From Salinimicrobium gaetbulicola (GTDB lineage: Bacteria; Bacteroidota; Bacteroidia; Flavobacteriales; Flavobacteriaceae): 64,000 bases of DNA. A program made the position numbers and the translations under genes. The stretch covers positions 682,001 to 746,000 of the forward strand of contig NZ_JBHTJP010000035.1 of NCBI RefSeq assembly GCF_042676025.1, read 5' to 3'. Below are positions 1-6,802 of the stretch, piece after piece (the first letter of the stretch is position 1; every line of letters starts with the position of its first letter). Under the pieces are notes generated by a model, which made no database searches, had not been told where the DNA came from, and saw only the letters and a list, made by a program, of their open reading frames with translations.

Positions 1-1
1 G

Positions 2-526
2 ACCCGCTATTTCTCACAGGAACTTGCGAAACACAGATGTTATAAAGATGCAGTTTCAACCCTGTCATTATTAACGATCACTTCAAATGTGATGTATGGT
101 AAAAAGACAGGTGCCACACCAGACGGAAGAAAAGCCGGCGAGGCTTTTGCGCCGGGGGCAAACCCTATGCATGGTCGTGATGCTCATGGAGCCATCGCTT
201 CGCTTAACTCTGTTGCTAAACTTGATTATAGAGATGCTCAGGATGGAATTTCCAATACCTTCTCAATAGTACCAAAATCTTTGGGTAGCAGTGCAGAGGT
301 GCAAACAGAAAACCTGGTAGGATTACTGGACGCCTATTTTATGCTAAAAGGGCATCATCTTAATGTAAATGTCCTAAACAGGGAAACATTGATGGATGCG
401 TATCAACATCCGGAGAACTATCCCCAATTAACCATAAGGGTTTCGGGTTATGCGGTGAATTTTATCCGCTTATCTAAAGCACACCAATTGGAAGTTATTG
501 CAAGAACCTTCCACGAAAGAATGTAG
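2..526 (+). CDS. pflB: Pyruvate formate-lyase, C-terminal part (truncated by window edge)
   Basis: Glycyl-radical enzyme that converts pyruvate and CoA to acetyl-CoA and formate in the cytoplasm. The reading frame is open from base 2, so the gene begins outside the window; 174 residues are visible. They align by eye with the end of Escherichia coli PflB, including the block YGKKTGATPDGRKAG, the GANPMHGRD loop and the glycyl-radical motif RVSGYAV. The radical glycine lies 25 residues before the C-terminus, close to its place in the E. coli enzyme. The activase gene follows 97 bases later, with a terminator-like hairpin between the two. Identification is firm; substrate choice within the glycyl-radical family follows from the strong PflB-like match. 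Confidence 0.95.
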   Translation, partial: TRYFSQELAKHRCYKDAVSTLSLLTITSNVMYGKKTGATPDGRKAGEAFAPGANPMHGRDAHGAIASLNSVAKLDYRDAQDGISNTFSIVPKSLGSSAEVQTENLVGLLDAYFMLKGHHLNVNVLNRETLMDAYQHPENYPQLTIRVSGYAVNFIRLSKAHQLEVIARTFHERM

Positions 527-546
527 GATTTGTTTATGTTGTTGGA

Positions 547-610
547 AAAGTATCAGGAGATTTAAATCTGTAGTAGCTCCATAGTCTTTCTCCTGATACT
601 TTAATTTTTT
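547..610 (+). terminator. Hairpin between pflB and pflA
   Basis: Perfect 14-bp inverted repeat (547-560 with 589-602, core AGTATCAGGAGA) separated by 28 bases and followed by six T at 605-610. It lies 20 bases after the pflB stop and 13 bases before the T run ends ahead of pflA. It could terminate most pflB transcripts or adjust the lyase to activase ratio, or protect the pflB mRNA 3-prime end. The loop is longer than in typical intrinsic terminators. Confidence 0.6.
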
Positions 611-623
611 AAACCCCGATAGA

Positions 624-1412
624 ATGATAAAGGACGGTCTTCTTATAGCTCAAAATGTAGAAAAACTGAACCTGGAAAATTCAGAGCAACTTCGAATTCA
701 TTCTATTGAATCATTCGGTACACATGATGGCCCGGGTATAAGGATGGTTGTATTTGTACAGGGTTGCCAATTCCGATGCCTGTATTGCGCTAATCCAGAT
801 ACGATGAATATCAAAGGTGGGTCTTTAATGGATATCGAAGATATTGTGGCCAGAGCAATTAAACAGAAACCTTACTTCGGAAAAAAAGGAGGGGTGACCG
901 TTTCTGGTGGTGAACCATTACTTCAGAGAAGTATCCTCAAAAAGCTTTTTCTAAGATTACATGAGGAAGGAATCCATACTACCCTTGATTCTAATGGAAG
1001 ATTGATCGACAAGGAGGCGAAAGAACTGCTCGATCACACTGATCTTTTGATGCTCGATGTAAAACATTTTCAAAACGACTGGCATAAAAAATTGACCGGG
1101 CTTTCGAATACCAATACGTTCAAAGTAGCCCAACATAGAGAAGCTACAGGGAAACCAATGTGGTTGCGCTATGTACTGGTTCCCGGATGGTCAGATCAGG
1201 AAGAATATCTTCATCAAATGGGGGAATATTTCAAAGACTTTAAGACTATCGAAAAGATAGAGGTGCTCCCGTATCATCAATTAGGAGTTCATAAGTGGGA
1301 AGCCCTGGGAATGGAATATAAACTTAAGGATGTAAAACCACCAAGCGCTGAAATATTAGAAAGAACTGCCGCCATTTTTCGGAATTACTTTAGGGACGTA
1401 CGAGTGAATTAG
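624..1412 (+). CDS. pflA: Pyruvate formate-lyase activating enzyme (radical SAM)
   Basis: Radical SAM enzyme that installs the glycyl radical on PflB using S-adenosylmethionine and a 4Fe-4S cluster. The cluster motif CX3CX2C is at C48, C52 and C55 (GCQFRCLYC), preceded by the family motif GTHDGPGIR. Further SAM-binding features include SGGEPLLQ near residue 90. At 262 residues it is slightly longer than E. coli PflA (246) because of a 20-residue N-terminal extension; starts further in are possible, but no better ATG is evident. It follows pflB on the same strand, the usual pairing. Confident call. Confidence 0.95.
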   Translation: MIKDGLLIAQNVEKLNLENSEQLRIHSIESFGTHDGPGIRMVVFVQGCQFRCLYCANPDTMNIKGGSLMDIEDIVARAIKQKPYFGKKGGVTVSGGEPLLQRSILKKLFLRLHEEGIHTTLDSNGRLIDKEAKELLDHTDLLMLDVKHFQNDWHKKLTGLSNTNTFKVAQHREATGKPMWLRYVLVPGWSDQEEYLHQMGEYFKDFKTIEKIEVLPYHQLGVHKWEALGMEYKLKDVKPPSAEILERTAAIFRNYFRDVRVN

Positions 1413-1575
1413 TGTGACTTAATCTATTGTAAACCATTAAATGATAAACAGATCGATTCAAGGTGATTGACAGGGACAGAGAATTTATAATACACATTGG
1501 CAGAGACTAATAAAAATTACCATATGAATGGGAGGTTTTTTCGTAAGAGCCGTCTGAATATTCTATCAAATAAGT

Positions 1576-1583
1576 GATCTTTG
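1576..1583 (+). promoter_or_regulatory. Possible -7 element for the AspT/YidE-type transporter
   Basis: GATCTTTG matches seven of eight positions of the Bacteroidota -7 consensus TAnnTTTG and lies 78 bases before the transporter start, in a 249-base gap after pflA. No clear TTTG is seen about 20 bases upstream, so the call is weak. The rest of the gap (1413-1661) holds no open frame or strong hairpin that I can support. Confidence 0.3.
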
Positions 1584-1661
1584 CCGACTAAAATATTTAG
1601 GTGCTGATCCTTATTTCAAAGGTTTTTCAACCATTCAGAATATTAAAATTAAATCTTCAAA

Positions 1662-3284
1662 ATGTCTTCACTCCTCGACTTTCTAAGTATTGACTATGTG
1701 GCTCTTTTCATAATTATTGGAATAGGGATAATATTGGGAAAGGTCTCCTTTAAGGGGCTTTCTCTTGACTCTTCGGCTGTAATTTTTGTGGCCATGTTTT
1801 ATGGTTATATTATGTTTTCCCAGGGAGTGGAATTCTCATTACCCTCGATAATTCAGCAAACAGGTTTATTGCTTTTTATATTTACGATAGGAATGCAGGC
1901 GGGGCCCACATTTTTTGAGGTATATAAATCTCAAGGGACGAAACTAATCAGTTTGGCTTTTTTAACTGTTGTGATAGGAGCTATCACAACATTTACTTTA
2001 GCAATTTTCTTTAATGTAGACCATAAAATTGCGGTAGGACTATTTTCTGGAGCGCTAACGAGTACACCTGGTCTTGCAGCTGCTATTGAGGCTACAGGTT
2101 CATCTCTGGCTTCTATTGGTTATGGGATCGCATATCCTTTTGGTGTTATTGGTGTAATACTTTTTGTAAAGCTTGCTCCAAAGATATTTTCTGCAAATTT
2201 TGCTAAAGAAGAACAAAAGTATATTGAAGAAACTCAAGTGCAAATTCCCGAAGTTAGCCACAAAAACTTCATTGTGACCAATGAGAATGCAGATGGAAAA
2301 ACCATTGGGGAATTACACATTAGAATGATGACCAAAGCGAATATTTCAAGGGTTATGAGAGCTAATGAGACCTCTATCCCTCCTGCAGCTGATCTAATTC
2401 TTCGCAAGGGAGATCTGGTAAGGGCCGTAGGGACAAATGAAGCCCTTGAAAAAGTAGAGTTGCTGTTGGGGCATCCTACTGATATTGATATCCCTGAGAG
2501 TGGTATGTTCGAACTTAAGTGGTATGTGATTTCCAAACGAAATGTGGTAAACAGAACTTTGGGAGAGTTAAATCTAAGAGAGAATTATAGGGCTACCGTT
2601 ACAAGGATTCGAAGGGCAGGAATAGATCTACCTGCACGCCCTTCGGTTAAATTAAGGTTTGGTGACCGTCTTTTCATATCGTCGACCAGGGGAAATGTGA
2701 AAGGCCTAAGCTTACTTTTTGGTGATAGCATGAAAGAAGTTCAGACCACCAGCTTTTTACCCGTGGCACTCGGTATTGTAATTGGGTTGATCCTGGGAGC
2801 GGTTGAAATACCCTTTACTGGAGGAACTACTTTTTCATTGGGAATTACCGGGGGTGTTTTGTTAGCCGCGTTGATCTTGAGTAGAATCGGAAAAACAGGT
2901 CCTATTCTTTGGAACCTGCCGGGTACCGGAAATCACATTCTCCGGCAATTCGGTCTTTTACTTTTTTTAACTCCCGTAGGCTTAGCCGCCGGTAGTCATT
3001 TGGGACCCACTATTAAGGAGTATGGTTTTAGCCTCTTTGGGATAGGTGCAGTTATTACACTGGTTCCAATGATCATTGTTGTTTTGATAGCAAGAGTGTT
3101 TCTTAAGATAAATTTTTTATCGGTATTGGGAGCGTTGACCGGTGGTATGACCAGTACGCCGGGACTTAGTGCGGTTGACTCCATGACCAGTAGCGCAGGC
3201 CCACAGGTTGCTTACGCAACTGTTTATCCTTTTGCCCTGGTGGCTATAATTGTTTTCACACAAATACTTAGTTACATTTTGTGA
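1662..3284 (+). CDS. AspT/YidE-type transporter with central TrkA-C domains
   Basis: Inner-membrane transporter of the aspartate:alanine exchanger (AAE) family, 540 residues. It has the family layout: an N-terminal membrane half of about five or six helices, a soluble middle with two TrkA-C-like domains (about residues 190-355), and a second membrane half. The duplicated signature STPGLAAA (first half) and GGMTSTPGLSA (second half) is characteristic. Substrate cannot be read from the sequence: characterised members exchange aspartate and alanine or carry dicarboxylates. Its position after pflBA suggests, without proving it, export or exchange of a fermentation acid. A weak AT-rich palindrome follows the stop. 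Confidence 0.88.
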   Translation: MSSLLDFLSIDYVALFIIIGIGIILGKVSFKGLSLDSSAVIFVAMFYGYIMFSQGVEFSLPSIIQQTGLLLFIFTIGMQAGPTFFEVYKSQGTKLISLAFLTVVIGAITTFTLAIFFNVDHKIAVGLFSGALTSTPGLAAAIEATGSSLASIGYGIAYPFGVIGVILFVKLAPKIFSANFAKEEQKYIEETQVQIPEVSHKNFIVTNENADGKTIGELHIRMMTKANISRVMRANETSIPPAADLILRKGDLVRAVGTNEALEKVELLLGHPTDIDIPESGMFELKWYVISKRNVVNRTLGELNLRENYRATVTRIRRAGIDLPARPSVKLRFGDRLFISSTRGNVKGLSLLFGDSMKEVQTTSFLPVALGIVIGLILGAVEIPFTGGTTFSLGITGGVLLAALILSRIGKTGPILWNLPGTGNHILRQFGLLLFLTPVGLAAGSHLGPTIKEYGFSLFGIGAVITLVPMIIVVLIARVFLKINFLSVLGALTGGMTSTPGLSAVDSMTSSAGPQVAYATVYPFALVAIIVFTQILSYIL

Positions 3285-3289
3285 AAAAT

Positions 3290-3307
3290 CAGAAATATTT
3301 CTGTTTT
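3290..3307 (+). terminator. Weak AT-rich palindrome after the transporter gene
   Basis: The 14-base palindrome CAGAAATATTTCTG (3290-3303) followed by TTTT lies five bases after the transporter stop. The stem would be at most five pairs and AT-rich, so it may be a poor terminator or nothing. Confidence 0.3.
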
Positions 3308-3384
3308 AACGCCACGTCTTTTATCGATTAAATCATGCTTTACATGGAGTGAAAAATCGAATCATTTTAATGATATGTTAATCT

Positions 3385-3416
3385 TATTGTAAGAAGAAAT
3401 CCGTTTTTTACTTTAG
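3385..3416 (+). promoter_or_regulatory. Promoter for the 31-codon microprotein ORF
   Basis: A -33 element ending in TTG (3387-3389) is followed after 19 bases by TACTTTAG (3409-3416), seven of eight matches to TAnnTTTG. The spacing is the one expected in Bacteroidota. The predicted transcript would begin about 15 bases before the ATG at 3437. Confidence 0.5.
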
Positions 3417-3436
3417 TGAAAGAATTTGAATCTTTT

Positions 3437-3532
3437 ATGAGTCTAAAACCCAGTAAAATTACCCTTTTCGCTATCGGAGTTTTTGGAATAGCGGTTTTCT
3501 TATACTTGAATCTCCTTTTTTCTAATTTGTGA
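3437..3532 (+). CDS. Putative 31-residue single-helix membrane microprotein
   Basis: A short frame, ATG to TGA, beginning MSLKPSKITLFAIG and ending LYLNLLFSNL. The product would have a short positively charged N-terminus (two lysines) and one hydrophobic segment of about 20 residues, so it would be an inner-membrane peptide with the N-terminus inside. A well-spaced Bacteroidota promoter stands just upstream, which is the main reason to take it seriously. No family is recognised. It lies alone between the transporter and the convergent DUF1989 operon. A chance frame cannot be excluded. Confidence 0.45.
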   Translation: MSLKPSKITLFAIGVFGIAVFLYLNLLFSNL

Positions 3533-3560
3533 CCTGAACGGAACTTTTCCTGCAATTTAA

Positions 3561-4148
3561 TCAGGACCTTTTTTCAATAGTGTAATGTATCGGTTTAAAG
3601 CTTCCGTTATTGCTGTCCTCTGCCGAACATGCCGTCAAAGCCACAATAAGATCCATTTGCGCTTCGAACAGTACATGATCCCCCGCTTTTGAAAGAGGCG
3701 GATCCACACTCAATTTTCCTTTTTCATCAAATTGTACGTTCATGAAGATATTGAATGCGGTGGGGACATCATCCGGTTCAATACCAAAAGGCGCTAAACT
3801 CGTGTATAGATTCTCGAAACAGCTGGGATGATAATCTGGATTGTTGTACATGATCTTAAAGGTCTCAGGGCTGCAGGGCGCCAGCAGGAAATCATTTCGG
3901 CCATTGGTGTCTTCCACGATCTTCATCATTTTCTTGCTTCGGTTGCTCCACAGATAATTTCCTTTACTGATAAGTATACTTTCTTCGAAATCAAGGGTCT
4001 TTCCCGAAGAGATCTTTTCCCGTGTATCTTCCGCATTGAACAGTACCATATCGCTCACCTGTTCCCCTTCCGGATCTATCACTTTTAGCAGCTCTCCTTT
4101 TTTTAATTTAAAAGCGGTTCCTGATTGTTTTTCTATTTTATTGATCAT
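3561..4148 (-). CDS. DUF1989 / urea-carboxylase-associated family protein
   Basis: Cytoplasmic protein of 195 residues in the DUF1989 family. Known members include the two subunits of carboxyguanidine deiminase, so the family acts on guanidine- or urea-like compounds. The typical pattern is present: VIDPEGEQVSDMVLFNAED near the N-terminus, then C92, H107-x-x-C110 and C174, which are plausible metal ligands by position (inference). It is the last gene of a minus-strand set and overlaps the PaiB gene by 11 bases, so the two are co-translated. Its exact substrate is unknown; the GntA-like N-hydroxylase two genes upstream makes a guanidino compound a reasonable guess. Confidence 0.85.
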   Translation of the reverse strand: MINKIEKQSGTAFKLKKGELLKVIDPEGEQVSDMVLFNAEDTREKISSGKTLDFEESILISKGNYLWSNRSKKMMKIVEDTNGRNDFLLAPCSPETFKIMYNNPDYHPSCFENLYTSLAPFGIEPDDVPTAFNIFMNVQFDEKGKLSVDPPLSKAGDHVLFEAQMDLIVALTACSAEDSNNGSFKPIHYTIEKRS

Positions 4149-4752
4149 GTTCTTTTTTTATATTTTGTCCCAATTCTTGATCCATTCCAATTCCTGTGCG
4201 CTCCAGGTTTGTGATAACAGAATGAATATCTTCTTTTTGAAATCCCTGGTGCAGTTTCGCGATCGCCTGGACCTTTTTCGGTTCACACCAAAATCCGGTA
4301 ATAAGAGGTAGGTGTTCCTCGATCATTTTCTTCGGAATGTCCTTATAATACAAGGGATTTTTCTGAGAAGTTTCAAAATGTCTCACCAGGTTTTCCAGCG
4401 AAGCTTCCAACTCCCCATCATTCTGAAGGCTGATCTCAACATTGACATGAACTGCCGAGTAATCCCAGGTACTGATATCCTTTTCCTTATACCACGAAGA
4501 AGATACATATCCATGGGCACCATGAAAGATCAAAAGAGCTTCAGCCCCGTCTTTCAAATACCGGATCTGGTCATTGGAATGGGCGATGTGCCCATACAGC
4601 CTGAATTTTTCGGGAGTCCCTTCCGCTAGGGTAGGGATATGGGTAGCCAACAGGTCTTTCCCTTTCAGCACGAACGTGGCAAATGGATGCCGATTAATGA
4701 ATTCAAAAATATATTCGGGATCTTTTTTCTGGTACTTCTTCGGTTGAAACAT
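4138..4752 (-). CDS. PaiB-family FMN-binding protein
   Basis: A 204-residue protein of the PaiB family (FMN-binding split-barrel; often annotated as negative transcriptional regulator). The N-terminus MFQPKKYQ and the block FINRHPFATFV, followed by THIPTL and GHIAHSNDQ, are the family signature. Bacillus PaiB is linked to repression of degradative enzymes, but many homologues may simply be flavin- or haem-handling proteins. It sits three bases after the GntA-like gene and overlaps the DUF1989 gene, so it probably works with them. The true biochemical role is not known. Confidence 0.85.
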   Translation of the reverse strand: MFQPKKYQKKDPEYIFEFINRHPFATFVLKGKDLLATHIPTLAEGTPEKFRLYGHIAHSNDQIRYLKDGAEALLIFHGAHGYVSSSWYKEKDISTWDYSAVHVNVEISLQNDGELEASLENLVRHFETSQKNPLYYKDIPKKMIEEHLPLITGFWCEPKKVQAIAKLHQGFQKEDIHSVITNLERTGIGMDQELGQNIKKEHDQ

Positions 4753-4755
4753 TCC

Positions 4756-5433
4756 TTATTTTTTATGGTGAAGAAAAGGACATTTCCATTCTTCTCCAAC
4801 TTTTCGTCCGCTGTATTGACGGGCCTCCGATTTTTCTCCGAAGTCTTCCAGCATGGGATTAATATCACCCTGTAACTCAATGTCCCGTTCCCTGATCTTG
4901 TCTCTCACGGTTTGATAAGTTCCCATTTCCCTTAATTTTTCGAACTGCCAGTGCAAATTGAAAGCGATCGCGGGATAGGGGCTTTGCCTTGCTTTCCGAG
5001 AACTGTTAGGGTGTAAACCTACCATGTAAAAGGCGCGTCCGCCCAGGCTGAAACTGAAGTTATTGCTGTCAGGATCGGGGCTTACGTTCTTATCCCACTG
5101 GGAGTCGTCAACTTCGTGCAAATATTGCAGCTGTTGCCAAAGGGTATCTTCATATTCTTCTTCGGTATATTCCTTCCTGTCTTTAAATACTGCCAGAAAA
5201 CTGAAAAATTCGTTAGAATCAAAATCGTAATTGGCAATATATTCCTTCAGGTCCTTTAAAATATTTTTCGCGGTTTCACGAGTTCCAAAATTCCCGTATT
5301 CGTGGTAATCTACCTGATCCATGCTAAATACCGTCTGCGCCATCACACAGGGATGATCTTTTTCCAACACGAATTGATCGAAGTCCTGTTTTGAATTTGT
5401 GGTCTTTATTTTTTCTCGAGAATATGTGGACAT
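4756..5433 (-). CDS. YqcI/YcgG family protein (GntA-like haem-dependent N-hydroxylase family)
   Basis: A 225-residue protein of the YqcI/YcgG family, which includes GntA, the haem-dependent enzyme that hydroxylates a guanidino nitrogen in guanitoxin synthesis, and RohS of azomycin synthesis. Family landmarks are DHPCVMAQ near residue 27, LGGRAFYMVGLHPNSSR in the middle and the C-terminal WKCPFLH. The frame is open upstream to 5481, but the ATG at 5433 (MSTYSREK) is preferred because the extra 16 residues overlap two hairpins. It opens a compact trio with PaiB (three-base gap) and DUF1989. Haem binding and substrate are inferred from the family only. Confidence 0.82.
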   Translation of the reverse strand: MSTYSREKIKTTNSKQDFDQFVLEKDHPCVMAQTVFSMDQVDYHEYGNFGTRETAKNILKDLKEYIANYDFDSNEFFSFLAVFKDRKEYTEEEYEDTLWQQLQYLHEVDDSQWDKNVSPDPDSNNFSFSLGGRAFYMVGLHPNSSRKARQSPYPAIAFNLHWQFEKLREMGTYQTVRDKIRERDIELQGDINPMLEDFGEKSEARQYSGRKVGEEWKCPFLHHKK

Positions 5434-5450
5434 AATAAATAGTATTTGCT

Positions 5451-5473
5451 TAAAAATAAGGGGTGGGTCCCCT
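5451..5473 (-). terminator. Minus-strand terminator-like hairpin before the GntA-like gene
   Basis: Read on the minus strand, AGGGG-ACCCA-CCCCT (5473 to 5459) is followed by TATTTTTA (5457-5450). A second short hairpin (GGAGT/ACTCC, 5482-5496) lies just upstream. Both fall in the 93-base gap between the SemiSWEET stop and the GntA-like ATG, so the downstream trio may be partly uncoupled from, or attenuated relative to, the SDR-SemiSWEET pair. Confidence 0.5.
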
Positions 5474-5526
5474 AAGGTCAAGGAGTTTAAGACTCCCTTA
5501 ATTGAAATTTATGTAAGATTAACAGG

Positions 5527-5790
5527 TCATTCTTTATACCTGATGATGAGGTACAGCATGAATAAATTCAGAGCCAGGGCCGTACCGTTAGTGGCAATGA
5601 TAGGAATGTCGTCTATAATGATCCCATAGGTGAGCCATAGCCCGAGCCCCGTTATGAGCACCAGGTACATACGGATAGAAACGTCATCAACTTCCTTTGT
5701 TTTCCAGGCTTTCCATATTTGAGGTGTTACCGCCGCGGTAGTAAATACGCCTGCTGCCAATCCAAGGATTTCGGTGCCGGTTAAAATCAT
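5527..5790 (-). CDS. SemiSWEET-type sugar transporter
   Basis: An 87-residue protein with three predicted transmembrane helices and the PQ-loop motif TPQIWKAWKTK in the first helix region, followed by conserved SIRMY and the N-containing third helix (ATNGTALALN). This is the size of bacterial SemiSWEETs, which dimerise to carry sugars by facilitated diffusion across the inner membrane. Its start overlaps the end of the SDR gene by four bases (ATGA), so the two are translationally coupled. The substrate is not readable from the sequence; PQ-loop proteins outside sugar transport exist. Confidence 0.85.
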   Translation of the reverse strand: MILTGTEILGLAAGVFTTAAVTPQIWKAWKTKEVDDVSIRMYLVLITGLGLWLTYGIIIDDIPIIATNGTALALNLFMLYLIIRYKE

Positions 5791-6641
5791 CCGCCTATTA
5801 TTTCCCCACCATTGACATGAATGACCTGCCCGGTTATATAACTACTGTCCTCTGAGGCAAGGAAAACATATGCAGGCCCTACTTCACTAGGCTGTCCGGG
5901 GCGTCCCAGCGGCACCTTTTTCCCGAATTCTGCAACCTGCTCTTCATCGAAAGTTGCTGGGATCAGCGGGGTCCAAATAGGTCCGGGAGCTACCGCGTTC
6001 ACCCTGATTTTTCGATCGGCCAGCATTTTAGAAAGGGATCGGGTAAAGGAAGTAATGGCACCTTTAGTACTGGAATAATCCAGTAAATGTTTACTTCCCC
6101 TGTAGGCCGTGACAGAAGTGGTGTTAATAATGGTATCGCCTTCCTGCATGTGGTTCAGGGCTTCATTTACCGTGAAGAAATATGGGAAAATATTGGTCCC
6201 GAAAGTTTCTTTCATCTGTTCAGGTGAAACTTCTTCAGGTTCTTCCTGTGGGAATTGTATGGCCGCATTGTTCACAAGGATGTTGAGTTTGCCAAATTTC
6301 TGAACGGTCTTCTGAATGGCCTCTACACAGAATTCTTCCTCCTTCAGGTCTCCTTCAATGATCAGGCACTCAGAGCCTGCTGCCTCGACCATTTTTTTGG
6401 TGTCCAGCGCATCTTTGTCTTCAGACAGGTAGACGATCGCGACCCGGGCTCCTTCTTTTGCGAAGTGAACGGCAATACTTCGGCCTATACCACTGTCTCC
6501 GCCGGTGATCAACGCGACCTTATCTTTCAATTTTTCACATCCTTTATAACTCTTTTTAATGATCTCAGGCTCCGGCTGCATTTTAAATTCTTTTCCGGGT
6601 TGGCTTTGCTGTTGCTTCGGAAAATCTTTTATCTCTTTCAT
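5787..6641 (-). CDS. SDR-family oxidoreductase (YghA / general stress type)
   Basis: NAD(P)-dependent short-chain dehydrogenase of 284 residues. The dinucleotide motif TGGDSGIGRS is at residues 46-55, NNAA at 124-127, and the catalytic S176, Y189 and K193 (YSSTK) are all present. The N-terminal 40 residues, rich in Gln, Pro and Lys and beginning MKEIKDFPKQQQSQPG, are typical of the YghA/YhdG subgroup linked to general stress. It is the first gene of a minus-strand group and overlaps the SemiSWEET gene. The substrate is unknown; a TAACTTTA box about 22 bases before the ATG may be its -7 element. Confidence 0.9.
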   Translation of the reverse strand: MKEIKDFPKQQQSQPGKEFKMQPEPEIIKKSYKGCEKLKDKVALITGGDSGIGRSIAVHFAKEGARVAIVYLSEDKDALDTKKMVEAAGSECLIIEGDLKEEEFCVEAIQKTVQKFGKLNILVNNAAIQFPQEEPEEVSPEQMKETFGTNIFPYFFTVNEALNHMQEGDTIINTTSVTAYRGSKHLLDYSSTKGAITSFTRSLSKMLADRKIRVNAVAPGPIWTPLIPATFDEEQVAEFGKKVPLGRPGQPSEVGPAYVFLASEDSSYITGQVIHVNGGEIIGG

Positions 6642-6771
6642 GGCTCAACTTTTTTCAAAATTTAAAGTTATAGAAGAGGACGCGTCTGAAAATGCTGTTT
6701 AAGAGTAATTTAGCCTCGTGTTTACAAAAGATTAAGTAGATGAACACCTAAATGGTCGATAGGAAATTAAA

Positions 6772-6779
6772 TACCTTTG
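6772..6779 (+). promoter_or_regulatory. -7 element (TACCTTTG) for the BaiN-type flavoprotein gene
   Basis: Exact match to the Bacteroidota -7 consensus TAnnTTTG, 23 bases before the TTG start at 6803. The expected transcript start near 6786 leaves a short leader and supports the TTG as the real start. The -33 region is weak. Confidence 0.5.
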
Positions 6780-6802
6780 CAGCTTAACTTAAAATTTGCC
6801 TT

